The position numbers and the translations under genes were made by a program. Shown piece by piece: positions 13,229 to 26,300 of a stretch of DNA of 64,000 bases. Below the pieces are notes generated by a model that saw nothing but the letters and a program-made list of their open reading frames with translations, was not told the origin of the DNA and searched no databases. The DNA is from Hippophae tibetana (taxonomy: Eukaryota > Streptophyta > Magnoliopsida > Rosales > Elaeagnaceae), in contig CM072805.1 in NCBI GenBank assembly GCA_037013495.1, positions 25,674,669-25,738,668 of the forward strand. The letters run 5' to 3'. Within the stretch, counting starts at the first letter, position 1; each line of letters begins with the position of its first letter.

Positions 13229-16200
13229 TTCCAGGATGAGGCTATGATTTATTAATTAATCCACGAGTTTATAGAGGGTAAAGAGAGTTGTCACTGTTTC
13301 TTTGGGTGACAGGTGGTTTTAAACCATGAGAATCACCCAGAGTTAATTTCTTGGCCGAAACAGGGGTGGGTTGTTTTGGTTTTCTGTCTTTGGGGTTGTT
13401 ATAATCTGTTGTGTATTGTTCATAATAATGATGCATGATTTATTCCAAGATAGATAAGACTCTTCCTTCAAGTGCATATTTTATTCCATTGTTCTTGGGG
13501 ATTTAGGTGTGTACCTTGATCAAATATAGAGTTCAATATATTTGTTTAATCTGATTGAAAACCATCTCAAAAGAAAGCCTCATTGTGATCAGATGGTAGA
13601 TAAGTGAGAACATTAGTTAACATATATGCAAATTCCAAAAGAGTACGCTAATAATGAGCTAAAATGCATAATCTTTATCTAATCTTGTGTCTGAAGACAT
13701 GTTTGATCTTAACTAATGTTGGTTATACTTCCACAGCAACATCATTGCTTTTTTCCGCTCTTTTTAGGTATGGTTAAAAAGAATCTTGGTTTGAAAATAT
13801 TATTAACCTTTTTTTTTTCCTTCTTCCTTATATTCAACATAAAGGAAGAAATGAAAACCTCCCAAGAATCTGATATTTGGGCCAACTAGTTGTTGCTTAA
13901 TGACAGTGCTTATTTGGACATGTTAGGGTTTGAGTCACAATTGCTGTTATGTGAGTTAGAATTTTATAGAAAAAATATATGATAACTTGGATGAAATAAA
14001 GAGTATTATAGCTTTTCTCTTTGTCAAATACCAACCATGCTTAATCCAGTGAGAATATCTGGTGTCTAGTTGTAAATTGTTGAACCAAACATATTAATTC
14101 ACATTTATGATTGTGAGGACCATCCATTGACAAACAAAAAACAGATACCCACATGGTCTGCTGTCTTCTTGAGGTGTTGTGGTTAAAGTGGGTTTTTAAG
14201 TGCGTCTTGTGTCCTTTTCCAAGTTTTAAAACCTAGAAAGTTGTTTTTGGCTAAATCTGTATGGCCAAGAATCCATGATTATACCAATACTCACAATAGC
14301 AAAACCTGGTGGATTTGCTGTCTTATTGTTTTCCATTTAATTTAGCTTGCTTCAAATAAACCCATGATAAGACATTTAAGTATTATTTAAACTAAAGTGA
14401 AATTGATTTCCATAAACTTATTTAAATAGGATCTAAAATATGTAATACACACGTATACTCAAGGGATTAAAGGTAAATTTTACACAAATTTTGAGGTGTT
14501 TATGCCGAAAATTAAAAAATAATTAATAAAAACAATGGATTATGTAGTTAAGTTATAAAACATATAAATTAAATCAATCAATTATTTATATTTTAAATTA
14601 TTTAATACATATATTTTAATATTTGTAATATTTGTGATATATATTTTGATTAATAAAACGATTAATTAATCATAAAATTATAAAAAAATTAAGTAATTTT
14701 TTTTGCCAAAAATTAAAATGTTTGAAATATTTATTTAAATTATTGGTTGTAATACTACGTAATCAATAAACCTTTAAAAATAAAAACTTTTAAAATGTAT
14801 GCCAAGTTAAACGACGTAATAAGCAATATCATTCGATACAATATACATCTTAATATATTAATAGAAAATTAATAAAAATAAGCTTAAAAGAAAAGGATGT
14901 ATTAAAATAATATATAAGAAAAATTGTTGTGTAAGTCTCTTTGCTTAGAATTAAAAGTTTGTTTAGTCGTTTTGTTTAAAATGTGTTTTAAAGTCTTCAT
15001 ATTTATGAAAAATGTATTACGATAAAATTAACCTTTATTACTATTTGTTACTTAAGAAAGTCACTGTAACTATGTTATAAGTAACATTTTTTTTATTTCA
15101 AAATTTTTTTAAAAAAAAAGAATGGGCAAATCTATAAACATACCACCAATTTTTATATGTTTATCAATTTTTATCACCAATTTTTTAAATATGACAAAAT
15201 TAACACAATTGTTATAAAAGGTTATTAAGAGGCTTGCCTCAGTACAAGGCTTGAAAAAAAAGTTCAAAAGCTTGCGCCTCTTTGTTTTGAGATTTACCTT
15301 TAAGGTTTTTATGTTGATTGAAATCTTGACCTGATTTTATTAAGAATTAAAAAAATATAGAAAATCATAGATAAGAAAAACAGAAAAAAAATGATAATAT
15401 CAATCACATTAAGAACAATATAAGGGTTATTATTTGTATATTCTTCATTTTCCTTTTATTAATTTACTTGATTTCTTTTGCCTCCGTTACTACAAATTTT
15501 GACAATCATTAAGTTATAATATTACAAATAATATTTTATCCTCTATTTGATTATTTTTATTTCTTTTTCTTTTTAATTAATTTTACGATATTTTTATTTA
15601 AATTGCTCAAATATTGTTGTTCTGGACTATTCATCCATCATTTTGGATGCTTTTGACAATTTTAAATTGTCATTTTAGCAATAGATTTGCAACCAATGTG
15701 ATTTAATTTGTATTTTTTATCGTTATTTATTTCCAAACTTAATTATTTATTTGATTAATAATTTCTTTTATTAATATTTTAGTATTTTTAAAATTTAAAA
15801 TTTAAGTTAATTTTTGTGTTTCATTTTTATTCCCATACTTAATTATGTATTAGGTTAATAGTTGTTTTTATTAATATTTTTAAGATTTTTTAAATAAAGT
15901 TTGAAACTTACATCTAGACCGCCTCTATTCTTATATCTTGGCTCACTTAAAAAAAAAAAAAAAAGGACTCAATAATTAAAATAACCTTTTATAACATTAA
16001 TAAGTTAAGGAGCACTATTCCTCTTGACATGTTTCTGCAAACATGCTTCAGACTCTCATTACTTTGGGAAATTTTTTGTTCGAGATGATTTCAAAGTCGT
16101 CGGGGAAGTGTGAGTCATTGAGCCGAATTCGAAAGGATGAGCACTTTCTTAACGGTTGGATTCCCAAGGGGCTTATTTGGGTTGCCAAAGCTTACTCAAG

Positions 16201-19200
16201 TTGAGTTGCAGAACAATTATATAAATAGCTAGCTAGAACTTTTATATATAGTGAGCGATATACTATTGCGAAAGGAAGCACATGTAGGATTGAGTAAGGA
16301 AGAGAGATGAAGATCTTTCTTTAGGTGAAGCAAACAGATAGAGCGACTGAAAAAGGTAGAGAGATGAAGATTTGGTGAGTTTGGATGGTGGGTACGTAGC
16401 ACCATCTCAATTAAACAAACAGATTAAACAGTCACTCTCTTAGGTTCGCCTTTGAGTATTGTCGCACTCAAAATCCAACCCAAAAAATGTCAATTTTTTT
16501 TTTTAAGATTCTTTGGACACTACCAATTGTCTTTCTCGTTAACTCCATTAAATATATATTATAAAAAATATATCTTTTTTATTCTCTTTCATCATATGGA
16601 TTAAAAAGGAGCAAAAATTTAATATATCTTTTTTATTAAAAAAGAGTAAAAATTTTGGTATAAAATAATAGAAACTTTAGTGTATAATAGAATAGAGGGT
16701 CGAAAATACCCTGCGACGTATGTAATATACACGATGGATTACCAGCCACATTTTAATATCACGTTAACTATTTTATTTCATACTACCTATTGTTTAGGTA
16801 TTTATAATAGATTCTATGTATAATATTATATAAATATTATGTCGTTTAAATTATATTTTTAATAATATTTTATCATTTTTAAATAAACTCATAATATAAA
16901 TAATTATTTATCATATTTTTTATTATTTTTAAATTTTTACTTATAATATTTAAATTCATTTAAAATAATAAAATATTTCAAGTGATTTTATTATCCTATT
17001 ATCTCATAAAAAATTAATTACATAAGATATTATAAAATATGAAAATTAATGAATTAATTTAAGAATCTTATTAATATTTTATCCTAATTTACTCATCCAC
17101 TTTAACAATTTGGGTTAAATTTAGTTACTCAGAACAACTTATTACTTTCTTGGATTGTCCGAATAGGTTTTGGACATAAATATGTATTTCACAACTAAAT
17201 ATTAATAATATTTTCCTATTTGTGTTTATTTTTTTAAAAATAAAGATAGTAGAAGCATCTTGAGATTATAAAATTAGTATTATTTAGTATCTTAAATTTC
17301 AAAATGTGTTTTTTAATCTATTAGTTCGGAGAAAATGGGTTAATATTGATAAATATTTTTATTATTAAAATATATATTTTTACTATTAAATGATTAAAAT
17401 ATGAACCATTAATATTAATAGAAATAAAATTATTATAAAATTATTTTAAAAAATTAACAATAATAATATTCAAACAAATTATTTAAATTCATATTTGTAA
17501 TTTTAAAAAAATAAAAAATGGTAACAAACGAATATTAAAATTAATATTATATATAAAAAAATTGCATTACTTATCATTTTACCTTTATTAAAGATCTATG
17601 TTTTAGTCAAAAGAATAATATTTTAATTAAAAAATAATTAAAAAAATATTATTTATTTTTAATTAACTCATTTTTTAAAATTAAAGAATTATAAAATATT
17701 TTTTAAATCTAAGTAACTAAATACACTAAAATTTTATCTAAAAATCTTAACTGAAATTTTCCTCTAAAATATTAGGTAATATTAATGAAATAAATAGTAA
17801 TAATAAGATTGTTATCCATCAACGTCAAACAATTAATTCATAAACCAAACTAAAAAAGTTGGTTATTATAAAATTATAAAATAATTTAACTTAAATACTT
17901 TAGATTGAAATCGATTAGAGTATATTAATTTTTTTGTATCATTCAATATTTTAAATAATTAAATAATTATTATATTAAATTTATATTTTAAAATTTTGAT
18001 TAAGTTTAGAATTAAAATGATTTTGATTTTTTTAAAACAACAAATGCACAAAACATTATGTAAGTAATTATAAAATCTAAATAGATAAGAAATAAAAAAT
18101 AAAAATTTATTATTTAATTCTACTTCAATTTAAACATATATTACATATATAAATGATTATTTAATTTAAATAATAATTAAATGAATACTAACATAACTTA
18201 TATGTAATTAAAAGAAAAAAAAAACAAATACTAACATTATCTGTTTTTGGAATTTTTTGATAAAATTTTAATATATAAATTAGCAATAAAACAATAATGA
18301 TATATAAAATAAAAATAAAAACATTATAAAGTTATTATAAGTTGGATTGTATTACCAAGCAATCTTGGGTTGATTTTTTGAAATTTTGTAACCAAACCAA
18401 ACTAATATAAGAAAAACAAATTATACAATGTGAAGTTTTTATTTATTTTAAAGAAAAATATTCTCAAAGTTTTTTATTTATTGAAAAATGATATTTAATT
18501 ATTGTATTTATTTTTTATAAGAGTAGAATTCTATTGCTATTAAAAAGTATATGCATAATAACAAAATTAATTTTTTTTATTTTTAACTACATAAATAGAA
18601 ATGTTGTAACTTGAATGAATTAAAATTAAAAAAATTGAATAAAATATTAAATAAAAAAATAAGATAAAAATGATTATTTATTTGCGTGTAATCACGTTTT
18701 AATAATTATTGGATTTAATGTCACGAAAATAAGTAGATGTCATTCTAAAAAAAAGTACGAAAACCTATAGATAGCCAATCCTTTATTTTAAAGGCAGGTG
18801 ACCATAGAAATTTACTATCTTCTTAAAATTGAGCACTTAAATTAGTTTTTTTTTTTTTGTAAAAATTAGTCTATTATTTTTTTTAAAAGTGATACTACAA
18901 GTTCAAATTTGAACTTTTTGTTTTTTTTTCATTATTAAAAATGCTTTAATAATTATTTATGTTTAACCGTTTTCAAATTCAATTTAAAAAAAATTGACTC
19001 GTTGAACTTATTGACATGATTTAGAATGCCCAAATATATGTGAAAAGTAAATTTATGAAAAAATATTATTATACCAACGATGATTGATAACAATATATAC
19101 TTTAAATTACTAATTTGTTAATAAGTTAATTAAAATTAATAAAATAGAGATTTTTGTTATTTTTAAATAAAATAAAATAAGGCAATAAAATAAGTTGTAG

Positions 19201-20277
19201 AAAAATTATGATAAATGTGTTATCATGTGATTGTAATCACTATTATCTCATAATTTAATTAATTATATCATGAATATAAATTAATTTTTTAAATTCTAAA
19301 TATTATTCTTGAATTCTTAATTTTAACTTTAGAAGTTAAAATCTGCTTAAAATTTCTCATTTTTTCTTATCGTATAATTAATTCAATGTATGTTTATTAA
19401 CTAACTTACATCTTGAATAAGAATATTAACGATTATATACTAATATCTTAGACTATATATAAATAATATTATATAATAAATTAATTAATCATTTTAATTC
19501 TTACACATAATCAAACAAATCATAAATCAAGAATTAAAATTAAAATTATTAAAATTACATTAATTAAATTATAATATAAAGTTTAGAATTGATTAAAATT
19601 ATATTATTAAACTAAAAAAATAATATAAGAATCAACCTTATAATCATAATAAAACTAAATAGAAGAATAGTAAAAAAGCTTATGAATATTTTCAAAATTT
19701 CTTCCAAAAATTACCGTTACTCTTTTCTCTCTTATTTCTTGTTGTAGTTGCTATCTTGATTTTGTTAATTTTGATGATCTCTTATTTTGGGGTGTTATTT
19801 TTTATTTATAAAAAATAAAAATTAAATATGTATATACTTAAAGATTAATAATATTCTGATAGAGATAAAAATTAACGTGCACCACCTGTCACAAGATAGA
19901 TAAGATGCCATGGGATAAACTGTAATAGTTTACTAAATACATAACTTTCTTTATAAGTTAATTCAACTATTATATAAAAATCTCAAATAATATAAAAAAT
20001 TAATATTTTTTCAATAATTATAAAATTATATTTTAACTCGATATAATAATAAAATATGTATAAATATAAAAAAAATTGATATATAAAAATACGGTAGAAT
20101 AAAATCATCATTGGTGGTGTAATTTTTTAAATTTATGGACAAAAAAAAAAAATCAACTACAATAGATAGTTTTGCAATGCCGCATTTGTCCTCTATTTTA
20201 ATGGCGTGAGAGCCTTTATTCTCGAGTTTATTGCATTTACGCACTCAAATGACAGAAAATGGAAGCAAAAGTGAACA
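13229..20277. other. intergenic spacer, mostly AT-rich
   Basis: 13229 to about 13500 is the likely 3' UTR of the DUF863 gene. The remainder is AT-rich with homopolymer runs and no convincing gene. A more balanced island at about 15990-16450 is the only part that stands out and is listed separately. Just before 20278 is the promoter region of the downstream PPR gene. Confidence 0.6.
16043..16204 (+). other. possible small ORF or gene remnant (53 aa)
   Basis: An ATG-to-TGA frame of 53 codons begins MLQTLITLGNFLFEMIS and ends GLIWVAKAYSS. It lies in an island of normal base composition (about 15990-16450) surrounded by very AT-rich DNA, and is followed by a TATATAAATAGC-like stretch. I do not recognise the peptide. 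It may be a gene remnant, part of a non-coding transcript, or chance. Confidence 0.2.
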
Positions 20278-22416
20278 ATGAGGAAACTCGTCCCCAGTTT
20301 ACGCAGACACATGCTCAACATCAAGATACGCTCAATTCAATGTGGAAATCTCACTTGTTCAAACTATGAAACACCAAAATTTGAACCGCCTGAACTTTCT
20401 GAAACCAAAGCTACTATGCAGTCCATGTCTTCAAATCCAGTTTTTTTTCTTCTGGGTTTCTGCAGAAACATCATTTCTCTCAAGAGAATCCACGCCTTGC
20501 TTATCCTAACAGGATTAATTCGTGATCCACTTTCCAGCAGTAAATTGGTAAGTTCTTATGGTTCTTTTGGGCATGTCCATTATGCCCGGTTAATGTTCGA
20601 TCAAATTCCAAACCCAGATTTTTGTACTCTTAAAGTAATGCTTAGGTGTTATTTTCTGAATGATTTATACTCTGAGGTTTTGGATTTTCACAACCGTATT
20701 AGAATGTGCTTTAAAGAAAATGACAATGTTGTTTGGTCAGTTGTATTGAAGGCTTGTTGTGAATTGCGGGATATAAATGAAGGGAGGAAACTGCATTGCC
20801 AGGTTGAGAAGATGGGTGGTCCTGATAGTTTTGTGCTGACGGGTTTGGTGGATTTGTATGCAAAGTGTGGATTCATTGGCTATTCTCGAGTGTTGTTCGA
20901 TGAAATTCTGGATAATAACGTGGTTTCTTGGACTTCAATGATTGTAGGATACGTGCAAAATGACTGTGCCGAAGAAGGTTTGATTTTGTATAATCGGATG
21001 AGAAAAGGGTTGCTTGAAGGCAATGAATTAACTATAGGAAGCGTAGTCACAGCGTGTACAAAGTTAGGGGCTTTACATCAGGGAAAATATTTTCATGGGT
21101 ATGTCATTAAGAATGGTTATAAGCTCAATTCAATATTGGGCACATCTATACTTGACATGTATGTTAAATGTGGAGACATTAGGTATGCTTGTTCTGTATT
21201 TAATGAGCTTTCTTCCGTTGATCTTGTTTCATGGACGGCAATGATTGCTGGCTACTCACAGGTTGGTTCTGCTGATGAGGCATTGAAATTGTTTATTGAT
21301 AAGAATGGGGTTGAATTCTTACCCAATTCAATTACCATAGCAAGTGTCCTTTCTTCTTGTGCAAAGAAGGGTAATTTGAATTTAGGGAGGTCAGTACATG
21401 GTCTTGGGATAAAACTCTGCTTGGAAGACTCCATTGTCAGAAATGCTCTCGTGGACATGTATGCAAAATGCCATTTGACTAGTGATGCCCAGTGTGTTTT
21501 TGAGAGAATCATGGAGAAGGATGTGATTAGCTGGAATTCTATGATTTCTGGCTACTCCCGAAATGGGCGTGCATATGAAGCATTCCAATTATTACATCAA
21601 ATGAGATCACAGTCATTCTCACCTGATGCAATCACAATAGTCAGTGTTCTCTCAGGTTGTATTTCTCTAGGTGCTTTACATGTTGGCTCGTCTCTTCATG
21701 CTCTCTCATTAAAGGAAGGCTTGTTGACATCTAATATCATTGTTGGTACTGCATTTCTAAATTTATATGCCAAATGTGGTGATGCTCAATCTGCCCGAAT
21801 GATTTTTGATGGAATGGGAGAGAAGAACATTATCACATGGAGTGCGATGATGGGTGGTTATGGGTTGAACGGGGTTAGCTGGAGGTCCCTTGGACTTTTC
21901 AGTGAAATGTTGAAGGAAGATATGAAGCCCAATGAAGTTATCTTCACAACAATTCTATCAGCTTGTAGCCATGCAGGAATGGTTGAGGAGGGATGGAGGT
22001 ATTTCAATTCAATGCATCTTGAATATAAATTCATACCTTCCATGAAGCATTATGTATGTATGGTTGATCTATTGGCTCGTGCTGGTTTGCTTGATGAAGC
22101 CTTAGCATTTATCGAGAAAATGCCAGTTGTACCAGATGTCAGTTTGTTTGGTGCTTTTCTCCATGGATGTGAACTCTATTCAAGGTTTGATCTTGGAGAA
22201 ACTGCAATCAGGAAAATGCTGGAGCTGGGTCCTGATAAGGCCTCTTACTATGTGCTTATGTATAATCTGTACCGTTTAAATGGAAGATGGGGCCAAGTTG
22301 ATCAGCTGAAAGAGTTGATGAAGCATAGAGGATTCAGAAAATCCCTTGGCTGTAGCATGGTAGAGACAAATATTATAAACACCATGTCGCCTGTAAAGAT
22401 GGCATGTGTAGGTTAG
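20278..22416 (+). CDS. PLS/E-type pentatricopeptide repeat protein (At2g03380-like)
   Basis: A single-exon gene of 712 aa. Alternating P, L and S motifs cover most of the protein: for example GLVDLYAKCG near residue 190, VVSWTSMIVGYVQ near 215, SILDMYVKCGD near 290, NALVDMYAKC near 389 and FLNLYAKCGDAQSA near 493. An E-type tail occupies about 620-700 (MVDLLARAGLLDEA, then YYVLMYNLYRLNGRW). The tail ends in GCSMVET plus a short extension, and there is no DYW deaminase domain. The basic, Ser/Thr-containing N-terminus fits organelle import, probably to mitochondria. Such proteins bind specific organellar RNAs and, in the E class, usually help choose C-to-U editing sites by recruiting a DYW protein. 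The specific target is unknown. A later in-frame Met near residue 47 is an alternative start. The frame is intact. Confidence 0.92.
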   Translation: MRKLVPSLRRHMLNIKIRSIQCGNLTCSNYETPKFEPPELSETKATMQSMSSNPVFFLLGFCRNIISLKRIHALLILTGLIRDPLSSSKLVSSYGSFGHVHYARLMFDQIPNPDFCTLKVMLRCYFLNDLYSEVLDFHNRIRMCFKENDNVVWSVVLKACCELRDINEGRKLHCQVEKMGGPDSFVLTGLVDLYAKCGFIGYSRVLFDEILDNNVVSWTSMIVGYVQNDCAEEGLILYNRMRKGLLEGNELTIGSVVTACTKLGALHQGKYFHGYVIKNGYKLNSILGTSILDMYVKCGDIRYACSVFNELSSVDLVSWTAMIAGYSQVGSADEALKLFIDKNGVEFLPNSITIASVLSSCAKKGNLNLGRSVHGLGIKLCLEDSIVRNALVDMYAKCHLTSDAQCVFERIMEKDVISWNSMISGYSRNGRAYEAFQLLHQMRSQSFSPDAITIVSVLSGCISLGALHVGSSLHALSLKEGLLTSNIIVGTAFLNLYAKCGDAQSARMIFDGMGEKNIITWSAMMGGYGLNGVSWRSLGLFSEMLKEDMKPNEVIFTTILSACSHAGMVEEGWRYFNSMHLEYKFIPSMKHYVCMVDLLARAGLLDEALAFIEKMPVVPDVSLFGAFLHGCELYSRFDLGETAIRKMLELGPDKASYYVLMYNLYRLNGRWGQVDQLKELMKHRGFRKSLGCSMVETNIINTMSPVKMACVG

Positions 22417-23074
22417 GTGCATGGTTTGGCTTAGAGCATCATTAAGATAAGATGAGATGACAAGTAGCAGGAACAAAATTCTATAAAGTGTACGCTGATA
22501 ACTTGAGATCATGTATCGGAACAAGTGCCAGATAGATATGAATAACGTGACAACAGTGAAGGTGATAGTCAGAACTCAGAAGCACTAGACTCGTGCTTAT
22601 GATCTTTCTTTCATAAGTCCATAGTAGTAATATCCTTGTTATGGAACCTGAGGAAGTTTATGGTGGTGCTTTCTTGAGCTGAAAGGAAGCAATGTACAAA
22701 AAGTCAATTGGTTTGAATCAATAGAACTGCACTTCATGTGAGCATTACTTGAGAGACCTTTCTACAGGAGAACCTTAAATTATGCTTCAAAATATACCAA
22801 CAAATATGAGATAAAATTTTGTACAAATATATTGACAATGGATGACACATAAAATTCATTGTAGTGTGTTTGAAAATGAATTTTTGAATTATATTATTTA
22901 CCAAACCATTTGGACTCGTTGGCTTATACATGGACTTGCATAAATAGCTTGATTTGTTCCTATCCAACTGCTATATTATCTGATGCTACGACATTCTCTC
23001 CAATACGAAAGGGAATTCCCATTCATGATAATTAAACCAAATTGAGTCCATCTAACATAAATTTTTGTTGTCTT
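22417..23074. other. 3' flank of the PPR gene; no further gene
   Basis: Moderately balanced sequence directly after the stop is the probable 3' UTR. It then becomes AT-rich up to the target-site duplication of the copia element. No convincing ORF is present. Confidence 0.6.
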
Positions 23075-23079
23075 CATAA

Positions 23080-23312
23080 TGACAAATATTGTGTTTCTCT
23101 GATAATTATCATGTATATTTCATTATTATTTCTGTTCTGGTTTCTATACAAGAGTTTAACTATATGTATACAATGAAAACGAAAACAATAACCATAATTC
23201 CTGCACATTCATGTTTTATGGCTCCACTAATATTATTATTTGCTCTATGTTTTGCTCTACTGAGCATTGGTGTATGCCACTGTTGAAGCATGCACCACAA
23301 CACACACTAACA
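23080..23312 (-). repeat. 3' LTR of copia element 1
   Basis: 233 bp, TGACAAATATTG to ACACTAACA on the plus strand. It pairs with 28471-28708. It lacks the AATTA-type 5-bp insertion found in the other LTR. Only about nine substitutions separate the two, mostly transitions. Confidence 0.93.
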
Positions 23313-23321
23313 CTCCCCCTC
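23313..23321 (-). other. polypurine tract of copia element 1
   Basis: CTCCCCCTC on the plus strand, i.e. GAGGGGGAG in element orientation, lies directly against the inner end of the 3' LTR. This is the expected plus-strand primer site for reverse transcription. Confidence 0.85.
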
Positions 23322-26300
23322 AAGTTGGTGCATATATGTCTCTTATGCTCAACTTGTCAAATGAGTTGTAAAAGTTCCTTACAGACACAGATTTTGTAAG
23401 TATATCAGTCAATTGATCTTCTGATTTAACAAATGGAAGCTTAATAATCTTTTCTTCAAGATTCTGTTTGATGAAGTTACGATCCACTTCAACGTGCTTC
23501 GTGCGATCATGTTGAACTGGATTGTGAGAGATGACAATGGTTGCTTTGTTATCACAAAATAAGTTCATTTCAGAGTTAGGAGCAACACTAATCTCAGTTA
23601 GAAGTTTTTTCAACTAAAGGAGCTCACATATTCCTTTGACCATTCCTCGAAATTCAGCTTCAGCACTAGATAAGGCAACTACCTTTTGCTTCTTGCTTCT
23701 CCATGTAACAAGATTACCCCCCACAAAAGTAAAGTACCCAGCAGTAGATTTCCTATCCTTTATATTCTCTGCCCAGTCTGAATCTGTATATCCAAGGACT
23801 TCTAATTGACCATTCTTTGAAAACATAAGTCCTTTCCCAGGGGAGGATTTTAAATAACGAAGTATTCGCATTACCGCATCCATATGGTCTTCACTTGGGC
23901 AGTGCATGAACTGAATCACGACACTCACAGCATAAGCAATATCAGGTCGAGTATGAGATAAATATATGAGTTTACCTACTAACCGTTGATATCTCTGTTT
24001 ATCTGCTGGTACTTGGTCCACATATTCTCCGAGTTTATGATTTTGAACCAATGGAATATCGACAGGTTTACAATCTAGTAGTCCTGCCTCTGCCAATAGG
24101 TCCAGAGTATATTTCTTTTGGGAAAGACATATGCCTTGTTTTGATCTTGTTATCTCAATACCTAAGAAGTATTTGAGCCCTCCCAAATTCTTCATTTCAA
24201 ACTCATTTGACAGTTGTTCTTGATTTGGGAAAGACATATGCCTTGTTTTGATCTTGTTATCTCAATACCTAAGAAGTATTTGAGCCCTCCCAAATTCTTC
24301 ATTTCAAACTCATTTGACAGTTGTTCTTGAAGCTTAGAGATTTCTTCTTTATCATCCCCTGTAATGATCATGTCGTCTACATAGACTATAAGGGTTGTTA
24401 TCTTCCCTAATCGATGTTTTAGGAAAAGAGTATGATCAGAGTTGCTTTGTTGGAACCCATATTTCTTCATTGTTGAACTCAACCTACCAAACCATGCTCG
24501 AAGTGATTGTTTTAGTCCATACAATACTCGTTGTAATCTACATGCAGTTTCTTTTCCTGATGTAACAGTATATCCTGGTGGGATATCCATGTAAATCTCT
24601 TCTTCAAGATCACCATGAAGGAAGGCATTTTTTACGTCAAGTTGGTGCAATGGCCAATCTAAATTTGCCGTAAGAGATAATAAGACTAACGGTTTTTAGT
24701 TTAGCCACAGGTGAGAAGGTTTCTTGATAATTTATCTCGTGTTTCTGTGTATATCCTTTTGCTACAAGCCTCGCCTTGTATCGATCAACTAACCCATCTG
24801 CTTTATACTTAATGGAGAAAATCCACTTGCATCCTACCATCTTCCTCCCTTGAGGCAACTCGCTTAACATCCATGTGTTATTCTTCTACAATGTCTCAAA
24901 TTCCTCTTTTATAGCTTAAGCCCGTTTTGGATCAGATAAGACTTCTTCAATGCTACTTGGAATTTGACACGAGGAGAGTATTTGTGCAAATGCCCTGATA
25001 GGTTCTGATAACCTTTGAGTAGATACATAATTTGCTATTGGATACTTGGATTTTCGTTCTTCTCTTTTTGGGGAGTATCGATTTGAAGGTTTGACTCGAT
25101 TGTGTTTGAAAGGTAAAACATAACCAACAAATGTATCTATAGCATTAGTTTGTAAAGGTGTGATAGGATAGCTTACCTCAGAAGTATTCTCAGCAGGAGG
25201 ATCACTGGGTACTAGAGAGTGGAAGGGTACATCAACCACTTCATCTTCTGGAGATTCAATTACTACTTCAGCTTCAGTTCTTGGAAGTTCAAGCTCGGGT
25301 CTAGATACTGGCTCCTCCATATTATTAGCACGATCCGAGTATGTTGGACTAGTGTCTAATATTTCAACATCAAGCCAATTTCGTTCTTCACCATAACTCT
25401 CCTCCTGAAGAGTGTAATTGGATACCGGTGATGGGAAAAAACATTCTGATTCGAGGAAAGTGACATCCATGGTAATATAGGTTCTTTTAGCAATTGGATC
25501 ATAGCATCGGTAACCCTTTTTTTGTACGCCATACCCCAAGAATACACATCGGACAGCACATGGATCCAACTTAGTTCTTGATTTTTATGGAGGTGGACAA
25601 AAGCAACACATCCAAAAATTCGGGGCGGAAGCATCAAAATAGTAGGCAAGGGAAGATGATCAGATAGCACCTTTAATAGAGTCTGAAATTGTAAGGTTTT
25701 TGTGGGCATACGATTCAGTAGATACACAGTTGTAGTAACAGCATCACTCCAGTATTTATTAGGCATATGTGCACCGATTAGTAAGGCCCGAGCCATTTCC
25801 AAAATATGCCGATTCTTTCTCTCTGTAGTCCCATTCTGTTGTGGGGTTTGTGAACACGAGGTTTCATGGAGAATACCATGGTTGTCCAAGTATGTTCGAA
25901 ATTGTTGATTAACATACTCCCCTCCATTATCAGACCTAAGTATCTTAATTTTTTCAGAAAATTGTGTCTGGACCATGGTGTGAAACAGGTGAAATGTAGA
26001 AAATACTTCATCTTTATGTTTGAGAAGGTAAAGCCATGTCATTCGTGTACAATCATCAACAAAAATAACAAACCAACGATGACCGGGGAAGGTCCCCAAA
26101 CATCAGAATGTATCAAAGCAAAAGGAGTCATACTTTTATTCATGCTCATAGGATAAGACGCCCTATGACTTTTTGCTAGGATACAAGTATCACATTTGAA
26201 ATCTGAATGTGTGATATTTAAAAATAAACTGGGGAGTAGGTGCTTTAAATATCCGAATGATGGATGCCCAAATCTGTCGTTCCTTGTTACCAACAGTGTT

